This document shows positions 20,896 through 32,927 of a stretch of DNA of 64,000 nucleotides, one piece after another. This DNA is from Marthasterias glacialis (Eukaryota > Echinodermata > Asteroidea > Forcipulatida > Asteriidae): contig OU452229.1 in the NCBI GenBank assembly GCA_911728455.2, forward strand, positions 8,360,811 to 8,424,810, written 5' to 3'. The notes under the pieces were generated by a model. That model did no database searches. It was not told the origin of the DNA and was given only the letters and a program-made list of their open reading frames with translations. Positions within the stretch are counted from its first letter, which is position 1, and each line of letters begins with the position of its first letter. The position numbers and the translations under genes were made by a program.

Positions 20896-21215
20896 GTGTC
20901 AGCGAATGTAGTAAGATGGCCCACATGGAGTATAAAGGAAAACATGACCAAGGTCGGCCAGGGTGATTCACTGGGATTTGTGTAAGAAGTATGGTGTCCA
21001 GGTGCATGCGAAGTGGTACGACCATGTTCCAGAGAAAGTTGTAGAGACCGACCAGGTCAAGATCCTCTGGGATCCTCCATTCAGACTGATCATGTTATAG
21101 AACACTGACATCTGGATGTTGTAGTATTAGAGAAGACGAAGAAGATGTGTCATCTCATCGACAGAGCTGTGCCGGGTGATATAAGGGTAGCTTCTAAGGA
21201 GATGGAAAAGATCCT
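20896..21215 (+). pseudogene. R4/Dong-like LINE copy F, truncated at both ends
   Basis: It begins after TAATAATAA at GTGTCAGCGAATG, the same zinc-finger region where copies B, D and E begin. Several small indels break the frame. It stops at GGAAAAGATC, before the 3' end, where copy G starts without an intervening TAA tract. Confidence 0.75.
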
Positions 21216-24200
21216 AAAGTTTTAACTTTCGGATCAAAAGTGTTACCAACAAGGAGTTAAAACTCCTTGTTGGTACTACTTGGTAGACACCACAGGGTAA
21301 GTTTGAAGACAGCTAGTTTAGATCTTGTTGCTATTTTTGGTGGAAAAGTGTTGGATTTTTCCGTGTTTGGAAAACTTTGGCCATACAGTGTACATTATAT
21401 AGTGAACGGAAGCGCGCATCATGTGCATCCTTTGGAACATCTCTATTACAACCAGCGTTGAGCGGTCTCTGTAGGGTTTAATATTGTACAGCATTGCTAT
21501 ATGTAATTTCCCCTAAAACTACAAACTTTTTTACAATTTTGTGATGATAATGATGAGTGCTATGGAGCATCAAGTAAACGGTGAAATAGTGACAAGCTCC
21601 CAGAGAGGAAGTCTTTCACCCGATTTGGTTGGTATGCCTGAGCAGGTACCACCAGATCGTATCCAAACTGCTCACAACAGGATTCATGTTGCAACCAGGA
21701 GAAAATGGATTAAGAACGATAACAAAATAGCGATGGAATGTTACATTAAGAGTGAGTCAGACAAGAGAGGATACAGAAAGAGAATGTTTAGCCTATGGCA
21801 AGATAAAGGAATGTTCGAGATCAGTGAGCAGCGTCTTGCAGACCAGATAAGTACAATCAAATGGAACCAGTGGTTGACAAACGTGGAAATTGAGGAGATG
21901 AGGAAGATAGTCTGATAGTAATAGAACAGAGATTGTTAACCACCATGTACCGGAGGATGTGGCTGCTGCTAGCTTGCAGACTGAAGATGAGGTTGATCTG
22001 CCAGGATTGCAAGATGGTCAGGATGACGGTGGCGAAGAGGAGGGCTTAGAGCTTACAGAGGAGGTGCAGATTAAGACCAGGGTTCAAGAGGTGATGACAA
22101 TGGCTAAAGGGTCAAATGGGTGGAGTATCCCGGCTTTGCGCCAGGTCCCAAGGAAAAGGCTGACAGATATGTCAGTCGTGGTAAGTAAAGTCTTTGGGTT
22201 GGTAAGTACTAATAATCTGTCGGAAACTAATCATCTTGTGTTTGCAGGGGCAGTTGTAGTAGGAGAAAAGTTAGGTGTGAAGGCTTCAAGTCCAGAATAT
22301 GAAAATAGTACACCATGGTGGAAACGTATGCTAGAGAGTCAAATTAAAGATTTACGTAGGGAACTCAGTAGAATAGAACAATTGAATAAGGGTTTAATGA
22401 AAGGTTCAGACTTGAGGAATACAATCATGACAAAATACAATGTAAAAGGTAAGGGGGTAAGTGTTGTCAGAGAGGAGATCAAGCAAAGTGTTAAGGCTAA
22501 GGCTGCAAAGGTGAGGAGGTATAATGACAGGGTGAGGCAGTTTCACCAAAACAGGTTGTTTAACACCAATCAGTGCCAGTTGTTTATGGAGTTGGATGGA
22601 AAGACTGACAACACACAAACGGGTCCGAGGCCAGCAGAGGCAAGAACTTTCTGGGGTGGTATTTGGGACCAACCAGTCCAGCACAACCAGCAAGCTGATT
22701 AGCTAACGGATGTGAAAGATGAATTGAGAGGAATACAACAGCAAGAAGGATTCCAGATTGATGTGAACAGGGTAAAAAGACAGGTAAGAAAAGTGCCAAA
22801 CTGGAAAGCCCCCGGTCCGGATCATGTGCATGAGTACTGGTTGAAGAACTTCCGTAGTTTGCATGAGCGAATGGCCAAACAACTGCAAGCCTGTCTAGTA
22901 CAGGGTAAGGTCCCCACCTGAATGACTGAGGCAAGAAAGGTTTTGATAGTGAAGGATGTCAAGAAAGGTAACATTGCAAGTAATTATAGACCAATCACAT
23001 ACTTGTTTGTGATGTATAAACTCTTGACCAGTATGATTGCAGAGGATCTCTATCGCCATATGGATGACCATCAGTTGTTTCTGGAGGAGCAGAAAGGTTG
23101 TAAGAAGCGGTCCAGAGGTACGAAAGATCAACTTATCATCGATAAGGCTGTGCTGAAGGACTGTGGGAGCACAAAGACTAACTTGGCAATGGCGTGGATC
23201 GATTACAAGGAGGCGTCCGACATGGTGTCACACACAATGGATAATGGAATGTCTGGATATGGTTGGAGTGGCCGATGCAGTAAAACGTTTTCTGAATGAG
23301 AGCATGAAGACATAGTGAATGAATCTGACAGCCAACGATGATAGTCTGGGCAAGGTATGCATAAGAAGAGGTATTTCCCAGGGTGACTCTCTGTCTCTGC
23401 TGCTGTTTGTTCTGGCATTGATGCCCCTGTCATTCTGAGGAAGGTGAGTGCTGGCTATGTAATGAAGAAGGACGGATGTAAGATCAAGCATCTCCTTTTT
23501 ATGGACGATTTGAAGTTGTTTGCAAAGAATGAGGCGGAGATTGATTCTTTGGTGCAGACCGTCAGGATTTTCAGTGATGACATTGGGATGCAGTTTGGTC
23601 AGGAGAAATGTGCTTCAATGACCATGAAGAGGGGAAAGAGGGTACATTCCGATGGCATCACTCTGCCAGATGGTGCGCAGATGAGGGCTTTGGGTGAGGA
23701 GGAAAGTTATCGGTATCTTGGCGTACTAGAATCGGACCACGTCCTTCATAAGGAATCAAAGGTAAGGCTGAGGGCAGAATACATCAGGCGGGTGAAGAAA
23801 TGTATAAAGTCCAAACTGAACGGGGGGAACATGATCAAGGCGATTAACACATGGGCCGTGTCTTTGATTGTTTTTGATGAGGTACAGTGGGGGTATTATT
23901 GAGTGGATTAAAGAAGATCTAGATGTCACTGACAGAAGGACAAGAAAGCTGATGACCATGCATGGCATGCTACAGCCACGTGCAAATGTCAGCTGACTCT
24001 ATCTTCCGAGGTAATAGAGGGCGGAAGGGGATTACTGAGCATGGCAGACAGAGTCAACATCGAGCGAAGGAGCTTGCATCGTCATGTCAGGAGTACCAAA
24101 GAGAATTTGTTGAAAGTACATTAAGGGAGACAAGTTGGGCTGAAGAGTACAAGAGGGAAAGGAAAGAGGAAAGACACCTAGACTGGAGGAACATTTCACT

Positions 24201-24395
24201 TATGGCCAGTTATTAAGATGTACAGAAGAAGTGGCGAGCTGCAAATCCTAGAATCGGTTAAAGAGCGAAGAACTGAAGAAGGAAACTGAGGGCTTTATTA
24301 CTGCGGTGCAAGACCTGAGTCTCTAAGGACAAATGTAATAAAGAAAGCAAATGTCTCTTCTATGTGTAGAATGTGTATGGCAAAAGAGATTGTAT
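21216..24395 (+). pseudogene. R4/Dong-like LINE copy G, near-complete 5' end, 3'-truncated, frameshifted
   Basis: It has a 5' untranslated region like copy C, then the Myb-like N-terminus (21541-21915), and open segments at 21959-22702 and 22922-23299. The RT block with LLFMDDLKLFAKN lies in 23444-23902, and decayed sequence runs to the zinc finger at about 24390. It has several in-frame stops, for example at 22702 and 22921, and frameshifts. It ends abruptly inside the finger region, which is unusual because LINE copies normally lose their 5' ends. The following LINE starts there, so a deletion or an insertion-linked loss is likely. Confidence 0.8.
21248..21282 (+). repeat. Inverted repeat at the 5' end of copy G
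   Basis: ACCAACAAGGAGTT and AACTCCTTGTTGGT face each other across two or three bases, so the RNA or DNA can fold into a long hairpin. In copy C only the right arm is present (about 13480), so the left arm was gained at or after insertion of copy G. Confidence 0.7.
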
Positions 24396-24522
24396 ATCAC
24401 TCAACATGAATTCATAGCAGACAGACAGGGTTCAGATCGCTCCCCGAGAAAATTTAGCGAAATTCCATTAAGGTTCTACTGACCACAAGTTTTTATCATC
24501 TTAAGTCTTCATCAATACTCAC

Positions 24523-25449
24523 GTGACCGCGTCAGAGCCATCGGAAGCCAGAAAATCTACAAGATCATCTAAAAAAATGAATAAAGATCAGCCAAGCTCA
24601 CGCACCATTCTAAGTAACGACCAAGATGGCGGTCAAGATTGCGGTCATCATTGTGCATGCCGTGACACAATAGAGCAAGTCAACAGCAAGCTTGACAAGA
24701 TACTAGAGACCTTGGCTACAATGGGTACCAAAATATCTGACCTGGAAAGCAAGCTGGCTGATGTGACCCATACCGCCTCCAACCATGATCAGGACATCAG
24801 CGACTTGAAATCCAGTTTGGACATGGTCAGTGACAAGCACCTATCTGTCATCCGGGGATGTAACAGCCGTTCTGATTCGAATCATTCATACTGTTACAAG
24901 CTTGAAAACCGTATTGATGATCTGGAGAATAGAAGCAGAAGAAACAACATCGTCCTGCATGGTATTCCTGAGGGTGCAGAAGGGAGTCAGACCACCGAAG
25001 AATTCCTGTCAGGTTTTTTCATCGACCATATGAAGCTGGAGGGTGGTGATCAGATTGAGATTGAAAGAGCCCACCGTACCCCGACTCATCGGTGCACAGC
25101 TACCGGTGCGGAATCTGGCAACTACCCATCAGCTTCTCGCCCTCGGCCGATTCATTGCAGACTTCTTTGATTCACCGACCGCCAGTTTGTGCTGAAAAGT
25201 GCATCAAGGACCCTGAAGAACAACCCCTACAAGGGCTCCAAAGTCTTCATTTCTGACGATGTCACATCTCACGTCAAAAACGGCCATAAGCAACTCCGGG
25301 AGAACCATCTTCAGTCCATCCGTAGAGATGAACGGGTCAGTTTCGCTTACATACCGTGGTCCGTGCCTGCCGTCATCAGCTACAAACTCCATCGTGGTCC
25401 TTTCAAGACCTTCCGTCTCGGGGAAACAACGATCGACCCAAACGTTTGA
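24523..25449 (+). pseudogene. LINE ORF1p, L1-type (coiled coil, RRM, C-terminal domain)
   Basis: The first 215 residues contain a Ser/Lys/Asp-rich head. A long heptad coiled coil follows (about 45-130, IEQVNSKLDKILETLATMG and on), then LENRSRRNNIVLHGIPEGAE, the hallmark start of the L1-type RRM, and EIERAHRT. After a frame change near 25165, the C-terminal domain continues as FVLKSASRTLKNNPYKGSKV, then ISDDVTSHVKNGHKQLRENH. Such proteins trimerise and bind element RNA. No ATG opens the frame; the first ATG is at about 24577. Confidence 0.75.
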
Positions 25450-25830
25450 TTACATCTACCAGTCGCTGTAGCTGTGGACTTTAGTAATCAAGTATTGTAT
25501 GTTCTATTTTCCCTTGTTCACATTCACTTAATAACTACCCACCATCCGTATCATCATGATCATCCATTACTTGGCATATTGTCTTTTTCTTAATCGATGC
25601 CCTCCTATGTTATTTAATACTTGTGATTTAGGGTGCATATTAATTACAATATATGTATGGGTCTTATGGTCGCTGTCTATTCTTATATATGCCTGGTTTA
25701 CTTATGTTGCTCTGGATATTGCATCAATCAGTCTGATCTTATTTACATTGATACTAGGCCTTAGCAACAGTCTGTATTGTGGTATTTTCCATTCCATTCT
25801 CATCAATGCACCATTGTGATTTAGATTTTT

Positions 25831-28700
25831 ATGTCTAACAGCGACTTAAGTGACAGCACTTACAACGAGAGTTTAAGTAGTACAGACACATACCATTCAG
25901 TTGGTGACGTCATAAATCGCCTCAACGATCACGTCTTTAATCCTATACCCCTAGATACTGAATACACTGAATTCTTCAACAGTACAGGTGGGTCTGAATA
26001 CCTTAGTGAAGACCAGGTGCAAACCAAATGTACAGAGATAGGAGACTCATTCTCACTTATCATGCAAATATAACAAGTATAAACAAAAATTATGATTCCT
26101 TGCAACGCTCACTTGTAGAAATGAGACACAAATTTCAAATAATTGGTGTGACTGAAACGTGGCTCAAGTCAGTCCCTGATCCCCTCTTATTTATGCCAGG
26201 TTACAATATTGAGTTTAAAAATAGACAAAATTAAACAGGCGGAGGCATAATGATGTATATTAAAGATTCTTTAACTTATGTATTGCGCCCTGATTTGACA
26301 ATTCCAACTCATTCCTATGAATCCTTATTTATTGAGGTTAAAACAAGTACACGCAATATTGTTATTGGCATGATATACAGACCTCCGGGTTTATGTCTTC
26401 AATCATTTAAAGAAGATCTTGAAGTAGTGCTTGAAACAATTTCATCTGAATCTAAACATTGTTATTTGTTTGGAGACTTTAATATCAATCTACTCAATAG
26501 TGAATCTCACTCTGAAACTAATGATGTACTAAACCTTTTGTATACTTATTTCTTTCGTCCAACGATTGACAAACCAACCAGGATAACTCAAAATTCGGCA
26601 ACCTTGATTGATAATATATTTACTAACAACATTGAACCACTGTCCACTTATATTGTTCTAACGGATTTCAGTGATCATCTTCCAATAATTCTCTTTGGCT
26701 CCAGCCTTGCCCAAGCCAAGGAAAAATCTAGCGTCTCTTGGAAAAGAAATACATCAGTCCAAAATGTTGCTACTCTGAAAAATGAACTAGCACAAGTTGA
26801 CTGGGATTCCATTATTACTGGTAATGGAGTCAATTTGCGATATTTGCAACTCATAACCAAGTTAAATGAACTCATTAATAATTGCCTACCTTACAAAAAA
26901 TGTAGACATCACAAAAATGTACATAAAAATCCATGGATTACTAAAGGCATCTTAAAGTCCATAAGAAAGAAAAATAGATTCTACAGAATATTTCTTACCA
27001 AACCCTCTGAGAGCAATAAACTCAAATAAAACAGATACAAAAACAAATTAACAACCGTAATTAGAGCTTCTAAGAAAATATTTTACTCAACGTCTTTTGA
27101 GCAAGAGAAAAATAACATTAGAAATACATGGAAAATCATCAATGAAATATTAAATAAAAAGTGCAAAAATGTGCAGCCAAATAACTCGTTTAAAATAAAC
27201 AATTGTGATGTTAAGGACCCTCAAGTGATTGCTGATAGCTTTAATCATTATTTTATTAACATTGGTCAAGATCTAGCTTCAAAGATATTACGGAATACTT
27301 CTGACCCGATAAAGTACATCAAAGGTAATTTTCCCGACTCTCTATTCTTAAGCCCAATCATGCAGGAAGAACTCCTTGAGTGTATTGGTAAACTTCCAAA
27401 CAAGAAGAGTTCTGGTCATGATGAACTTGATAATATTCAGATCAAAAACATTGCTCCCTTTATTACTTATCCCTTAACAGATATTTTTAATCACTCATTG
27501 TGTTCGGGAGAAGTCCCCAAACGTACTTAAAATTGCAAAAGTTACCCCAGTTTACGAAAATTGTGATCGTTCTCTTATCAATAATTATCGTCCCATTTCT
27601 GTTTTGCCTTGCTTTTCTAAATTGTTAGAAAGGTTAGTTTAAAACCGTCTTGAGAAATTTATCGAAAAACAAAACATACTATCGCAGTTTCAATATGGAT
27701 TCAGGGCAAAATGTTCGACCCAGCATGCATTGGTTGATTTAGTTGATAAAATAACATCTAGTTTGGACAAACTTGAACATACCATTGGCATTTTTCTTGA
27801 TCTTTCAAAGGCATTTGATACAATAGACCATGATATTCTGATAAGTAAACTACAATTTTATGGTATCAGAGGTACAGCACTTGAGTGGTTTAAAGATTAC
27901 TTGAGAAATAGAAAACAATTTGTTGTCTGGCAAATTAAAAAGTCCAGTTACAATTCAATTACATGTGGTGTTCCCCAGGGCTCTATCCTAGGGCCCTTTT
28001 TATTTATTATTTATATTAACGATATTTGTAACTCTACCCAATTTTTGAAATTTATCTTATTCGCAGATGATACGAACATCTTTTACAGTGGAAAGAACTT
28101 AAATGATGATGTTAACTTAATGAATAGAGAGTTAACTAATGTTTCTGAATGGTTTGCGTGTAACAAATTATCTTTGAATTTAAAGAAAACGCATACAATG
28201 GTTTTTACAAATCGAAATGTATGCAAAAAAGTAAATATACGTTTGAACAATATTAGTATTGATCAGGTTGATTCTTGTACATTTTTGGGTGTCATTATTG
28301 ATGATAAGTTTTCGTGGAGAAATCATTGCCAGAGGGTCCTCGCAATACTTTCTTGCAATCTTGGCATCCTTAGAAAACTTAGACACTTCGTACCATCCCA
28401 TATCCTATTTTCCATTTATAATACATTATGAATGTCCCATCTCCAATATTGTATACTTGCCTGGGGAAACACCCATAAAACCTTCCTTGAAAAGTTGCAC
28501 GTTATTCAGAACAAATCCTTAAGATGAATTAGCGGTTCTGGCTTTAATGATCACTCTGCCCCACTATTCATCAAATACAACACACTATCTGTATTTGACC
28601 TATAGAAATATCATCTGTGCGCTCTAATGTATAATCTTGAAAAAAATAATTCTTTGCCTCTGAATGTTAAGTCGCTTTTTGTAAGGAACATTTGAATGGA
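25831..28700 (+). pseudogene. LINE ORF2: APE endonuclease and reverse transcriptase
   Basis: The APE-like endonuclease runs from about 26045 to 26720, with GVTETWL, MIYRPPG, LFGDFNINLL and the catalytic end DFSDHLPIIL. RT follows with NNYRPISVLPCFSKLLERLV, YGFRAKCSTQHAL, FLDLSKAFDTIDHDIL, GVPQGSILGPFLF and the FADDT active site near 28065. The C-terminal thumb reaches about 28700. Frames break at about 26073, 26234, 27029, 27530 and 28431, mostly by single stops. The YRPIS/FADDT signature places it in the CR1/Jockey superfamily. Confidence 0.8.
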
Positions 28701-28811
28701 CAATCGTTATGTTCAGGAAAATTTTGCACTATAATGCTCTATACTTTGTTCCTTATTTTTGCTGATTTTGATTTCACAGTTAACTGTAACCAATATTATT
28801 ATTTATTTTAG

Positions 28812-29039
28812 GAAAGAGAAAAAAAGATGAAAGAAGAGATAGACAAGCTGAGAGAAGAATTGAATTGTCAAAGTAAAAAAATGGCAGAAAACAACAACCT
28901 TGTCCTTCACCTTCAAGAGCAGCTCGTGAAGTTACAGTCAGAACAACTACGGCAAACTGCAAGGGAAAAAAGAGCTGCAAGTGCTGACCACAAAAATAAC
29001 ACATCTGTCAGTCAAAGTAGAGTGTGTATTGTCAGCTGA
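28812..29039 (+). CDS. Terminal coiled-coil exon with CaaX box, GBP-like
   Basis: The acceptor is ATTTATTTTAG|GAA. The exon opens on a complete codon (EREKKMKEEIDKLREELNCQ), matching the phase of the exon at 8225-8414. It encodes 75 residues: a continued Glu/Lys helix (KMAENNNLVLHLQEQLVKLQ), a basic stretch (REKRAASADHK), and the last residues SRVCIVS before TGA. CIVS fits a CaaX farnesylation motif (C-aliphatic-aliphatic-S). A C-terminal helix plus CaaX is characteristic of prenylated guanylate-binding proteins, which it would anchor to membranes. A poly(A) signal lies 28 bases after the stop. Confidence 0.65.
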   Translation, partial: EREKKMKEEIDKLREELNCQSKKMAENNNLVLHLQEQLVKLQSEQLRQTAREKRAASADHKNNTSVSQSRVCIVS

Positions 29040-29066
29040 AGGTTACTGTTTAGTCATTGTTTTCAA

Positions 29067-29072
29067 AATAAA
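29067..29072 (+). promoter_or_regulatory. Polyadenylation signal AATAAA of the host gene
   Basis: AATAAA lies 28 bases after the stop codon of the terminal exon and is followed by a T-rich stretch typical of a cleavage-site context. Confidence 0.7.
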
Positions 29073-32000
29073 GATTTTTTTTTTCTTTTTCTTTTTTGTG
29101 TGACAAAATAGAGAACAAATCTACATTTAAGATTTAAAATTTAATCTACATTTAAAAGAAACATCCAGTGCAAGAACTTAGTCTTGGTGAAACTTGCTGA
29201 TAGTGTGTGAATCTTTTGCAATTGACTCTCATTGGAAAATGCACTGAAATAAAAATTTAGATGGATCAATAATCATATTCAGCACCCTCTGCAGTTAGAC
29301 TTGTCCATGTAAAGAATTCATAATGAATGTTGCAGATAAAGTTAAACAGAAATTTGAAAACATTATTGGTTTGCCGTTAATGTTATTGAAACTACTGTCA
29401 CTTTGGACAAAGGTAAGGTCAGCAAAGTGATCTGACATTTATCTGACAAAGTGTCCTTGTGTTATCATTCTGTCACTGGCACTCTCAATCAGCATACCCC
29501 TGAGATACACAACTGTGGCCACATGCTCCATGGTATGATCGTAATTATGAGTCACTAAGCCTTAAAGAAGAAGGTTTGTGCAAGGAGAAGAGCTGGCAAA
29601 GTTCTAAAACCAAAACAACTATGAAATGCAGGTAGCTCTGTCAAAGTATCACAAGGCCTAAAGAAAGCAAAACAAGAATGACTCTCCATCTGTAATAACA
29701 AGGAGATCTTCCCATGTCGCCCATAACATGATCACAGAAAAACACAGTTATTGCTTTCCCCTAATCCCCTAATTTAAAGAAAGATCTTTTCCAGAGATTT
29801 TCTAAGTACTGTCAGGAAGAAATAAGCCAACTGAGGACAATAGCAGTCAGTTCAACACCACATACAGCAGTGGCCTTTTTCAATGAAAGTAAATCGCTTG
29901 CAAATGAATGTACTTTTAAGGAATTCCAGCATGGGGCAAACATGGAAAAGCCAAATCTAGCAAGATCTAGATTTGCTGCCTTTTTCCAACCTTCCATTTC
30001 TGGTAAAGGTCATTGAGTTGTTGTTTTTTTTTTTTTTTTTAAAGGGGAATAACACATAAAACAAACACAAACACAAGAGTCCTTTGGACACATAGCAAGT
30101 CCAACCTCTGTGCTTTTAATCCTCTTCTTATATAAAAAGAAATGCAAAATTTGATCAGTTTAATAATGCATGCAAGTTTAATCTTTTAAAAGCAATGGAA
30201 AACCTGTGATGATCACACAAAAAAGACACAAGCAGACATTTGCTGGTAAATGTTCATTCAATTCTGTTACCCCTCTTTTCTGCACAGGGCCACGACCCTG
30301 TTGGGCATTGCATGCAATTTGACCCTTTGCAAAATGCCTGAGGACATGACAGGAATTGAGGAATTACCTACATTATTACGCTTTTTAACAAAAAGGGCAT
30401 TTATGAATGGGAATAAAAGAGTAGTGCCTCGGTCCTAAATGGCTGTTTCAAACCTTGCAGGGTCATGGCTGTGTGATAAAGGACCTTGCCACAGCCACAA
30501 CTGTGCCGGTTTTCAACAGCCGTTTGAGGCCTTGTTCACCACTCTTTTATTCCCTTACTATTACACTTGTATATAAGATAATCATATCTTACATGTTTTA
30601 AGTAAAGTTTGTACTTCACATGAACTGCACAATAAGAGTAATTCCACAATGAGCTCATTATCTAGCAATTAAGCAAGTTTCTGTAGGCAATTAGAATATG
30701 TCTGCCTGTATGTACATGTAGCACCATTCATACATGTTACCAAGACTTATTTTAAAACATTCTGACTGTTTTGTGAGATGTAATGGGAAATGTAATCCTG
30801 GTTAGCTTTGTTACAAAAAGGCAAAGATAAAAAATGCATGTGTTTGAAAATGGGATTCAGTACAAAGAAAGTTTAATATTCCAGCAGTGCCTACTTACTG
30901 GCAATGCTTAGTATACATCATATCACAATTATTCTCAAGAGTTTCAAGCAAGTCTCACATTATGTGGAGAAATTACCTTTTGGGCAAAATCTCTTACTTT
31001 TTCTTTTTCTAAATTAATTTTTTTCAGAAGTTACTGTGAAATTTCATGTCCTGTGTCCATATACTGTATACAGTCCAGAAACTAAAAATACTACATTCCA
31101 AATATATTTACAATTATTTTCTTTTCAGGGCTGTGCCCACTTTACTGTGGAGTTGCCCTGAAGCAAAGTGAATTTCATTGCATGTGAAAACAGTGAGTAT
31201 ATACTGATACATTGTGAAAATTTGCATCGTATTCACTTTCCTGTGAAGAGTGAACCAAGGTTGAGAGTAACAAAATAACACTATGGAAATTGACCTTATT
31301 CAAATGGATTTTTGTATACTACAAACAACAAGCTCTTGACTCATAAAATAACCATGATTTTCAGATTATTTTTAATTTACAAGTTCTTTTAGCTCTTTTA
31401 ATAACTTTTGTGGTGAACAATACAGCTTTTCTAATCTATAACAAAATCACTGCAAAATAACTTAATGCTGATATGTTCATTTTGGTTGGGAGGTAAAGAA
31501 TATTTACCTTTATGAAGAATTTGAAGTAGAAACCTCAAGATAATGGAATGTATAATTGTGATTAATACATGCATACCAGTGATTGAAATTCACAATTTAG
31601 TTATTTTATTTATGTTTTCTATTTATTTTGTTCAAGCGGAATAAAAGAGACTAAATATTCAGTTGGTAGGAATTCAACAGTTGGTAATGTGCCCATTGTA
31701 TTGTTATATCAGGGAATCTTGAGGATTTTAAAACAAGTCAGATGCTATCAAATTAAATTAAATAAATCCAGTTACGTTGCTTATTCTCGGATTGGGGTTA
31801 CTTGACATTTCCCAGAGTTCATTTTCTATACAAAGACAATTTTAACATGTTCATTGTTCATAATGATGAAAGATGTTTGGGTGTCATTTTATTAGGACAT
31901 TGCTGACCTATTATGTCAATATTTCCACTTCATTATAATTTGTTTCTTAATACCTTTTATTCAGTCAAGCAATATCAAAGAATGAATCATTTAAGAAATT

Positions 32001-32720
32001 TGAGGCCATTAACCAGCTCAATCTTGTGCAAAAACAATGTTTTTCACTTTTTGCTTGTCAAGACATATTAAATGGAAAACTCGTTTTTATTCCTGTATAG
32101 TACATTTGTATGGCAATTCTAATCTTCCTTGTCAATTTGATACAAAGTAATGCATTATATGCACAGTGATTTTGATTGGTTTATCCTTAACAATATCCAT
32201 GAACTTTCAAAAACATATTTAAAGAAACGAAATAAATTGATTTTTTTTTTATGTGGCAATAAAGCAGCAATAAACTGTAGTAAAACATAAACAAAAACAG
32301 CAATAAATTTGTACTTCCAATTGTTATAGAAAGTAGTTATTAGTATCAAAGTTAGTCTGTAAGGAAAGGCTAGCGTGCAGGGTAAACAGGGTTAACATCG
32401 TGCTCCATAATAAATCCATAAAATATATAGTTTCATGAACTAAATACCACCAGGTTTGGAGTAGATACAGCACATGTCACATGGACAGTACTAGAAAAGT
32501 TTGAAACTGGTCTGTCTTCATCGACCAACTTTCAAAATCAAAAATCCAAAACTGTTCCTGTTGTGCATCTTTGTTTGTTGCAGAATACACCACGCCTGCG
32601 CCTTTTTGTTGAACTATAAACCATCACGCGCAGAACAGTTCCGCGCAACATTTGCCATTGTTGACAACATAATGGTAGTACACACGCCCTTGCCCGTGCC
32701 TTTTATATTTGAAACCTGCT
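29073..32720. other. 3.6 kb AT-rich intergenic stretch, no gene recognised
   Basis: Only short, low-complexity open frames occur on either strand. I see a poly(T) run at about 30020-30038 but no element termini, tRNA or conserved domain. It may hold regulatory sequence that I cannot identify. Confidence 0.4.
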
Positions 32721-32883
32721 GTCTTGAGACCCATTGGCTTGTTTAAATGCCTGGGCACACACCAACCAAAAAAGACCCACCTATGGGAAAATAGGTGTAA
32801 AGGCTGATTTCGTAGCCCAGGAAGGTCATCAGCCAAGGAGTTGGAGCTCTGATGAAATATCCCCTGACCAGCCCCCACTGAGC

Positions 32884-32927
32884 CAGCATGGATGGGTAGG
32901 CTGGGGCCTACCCCATCCATGCTGGCA
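32884..32927 (+). repeat. Short inverted repeat within the RTE-like leader
   Basis: AGCATGGATGGG-TAGGC faces GCCTACCCCATCCATGCT with a small loop. The arms are 17-18 bases with a one-base bulge. Confidence 0.7.

Larger units (their letters stand above)
24396..28740 (+). mobile_element. Two-ORF LINE (CR1/Jockey-group ORF2), decayed
   Basis: It consists of a leader of about 130 bases, ORF1 (24523-25449), a spacer, and an APE-endonuclease/RT ORF2 (25831 to about 28700), all + strand. The 5' end abuts truncated R4/Dong-like copy G and the 3' end stops about 75 bases before the last host exon. No clear tail repeat or target duplication is visible. Confidence 0.75.
8415..28811 (+). other. 20.4 kb host intron filled with retroelements
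   Basis: The intron runs from GTAAGA at 8415 to TTATTTTAG at 28811, both in phase 0. It contains a LINE fragment, a hexanucleotide repeat, the R4/Dong-like array, a related older element, a MITE and a two-ORF LINE. Nearly all full-sized insertions are in the sense orientation of the host gene. A branch-point-like CTGAT/CTAAC context and a pyrimidine-rich tract precede the acceptor. Confidence 0.55.

Noticed and set aside
28780..29004. Minus-strand frame rich in hydrophobic residues opposite the terminal host exon
   Set aside because: It is the antisense of a coiled coil; the + strand has splice phase, CaaX end and poly(A) signal.
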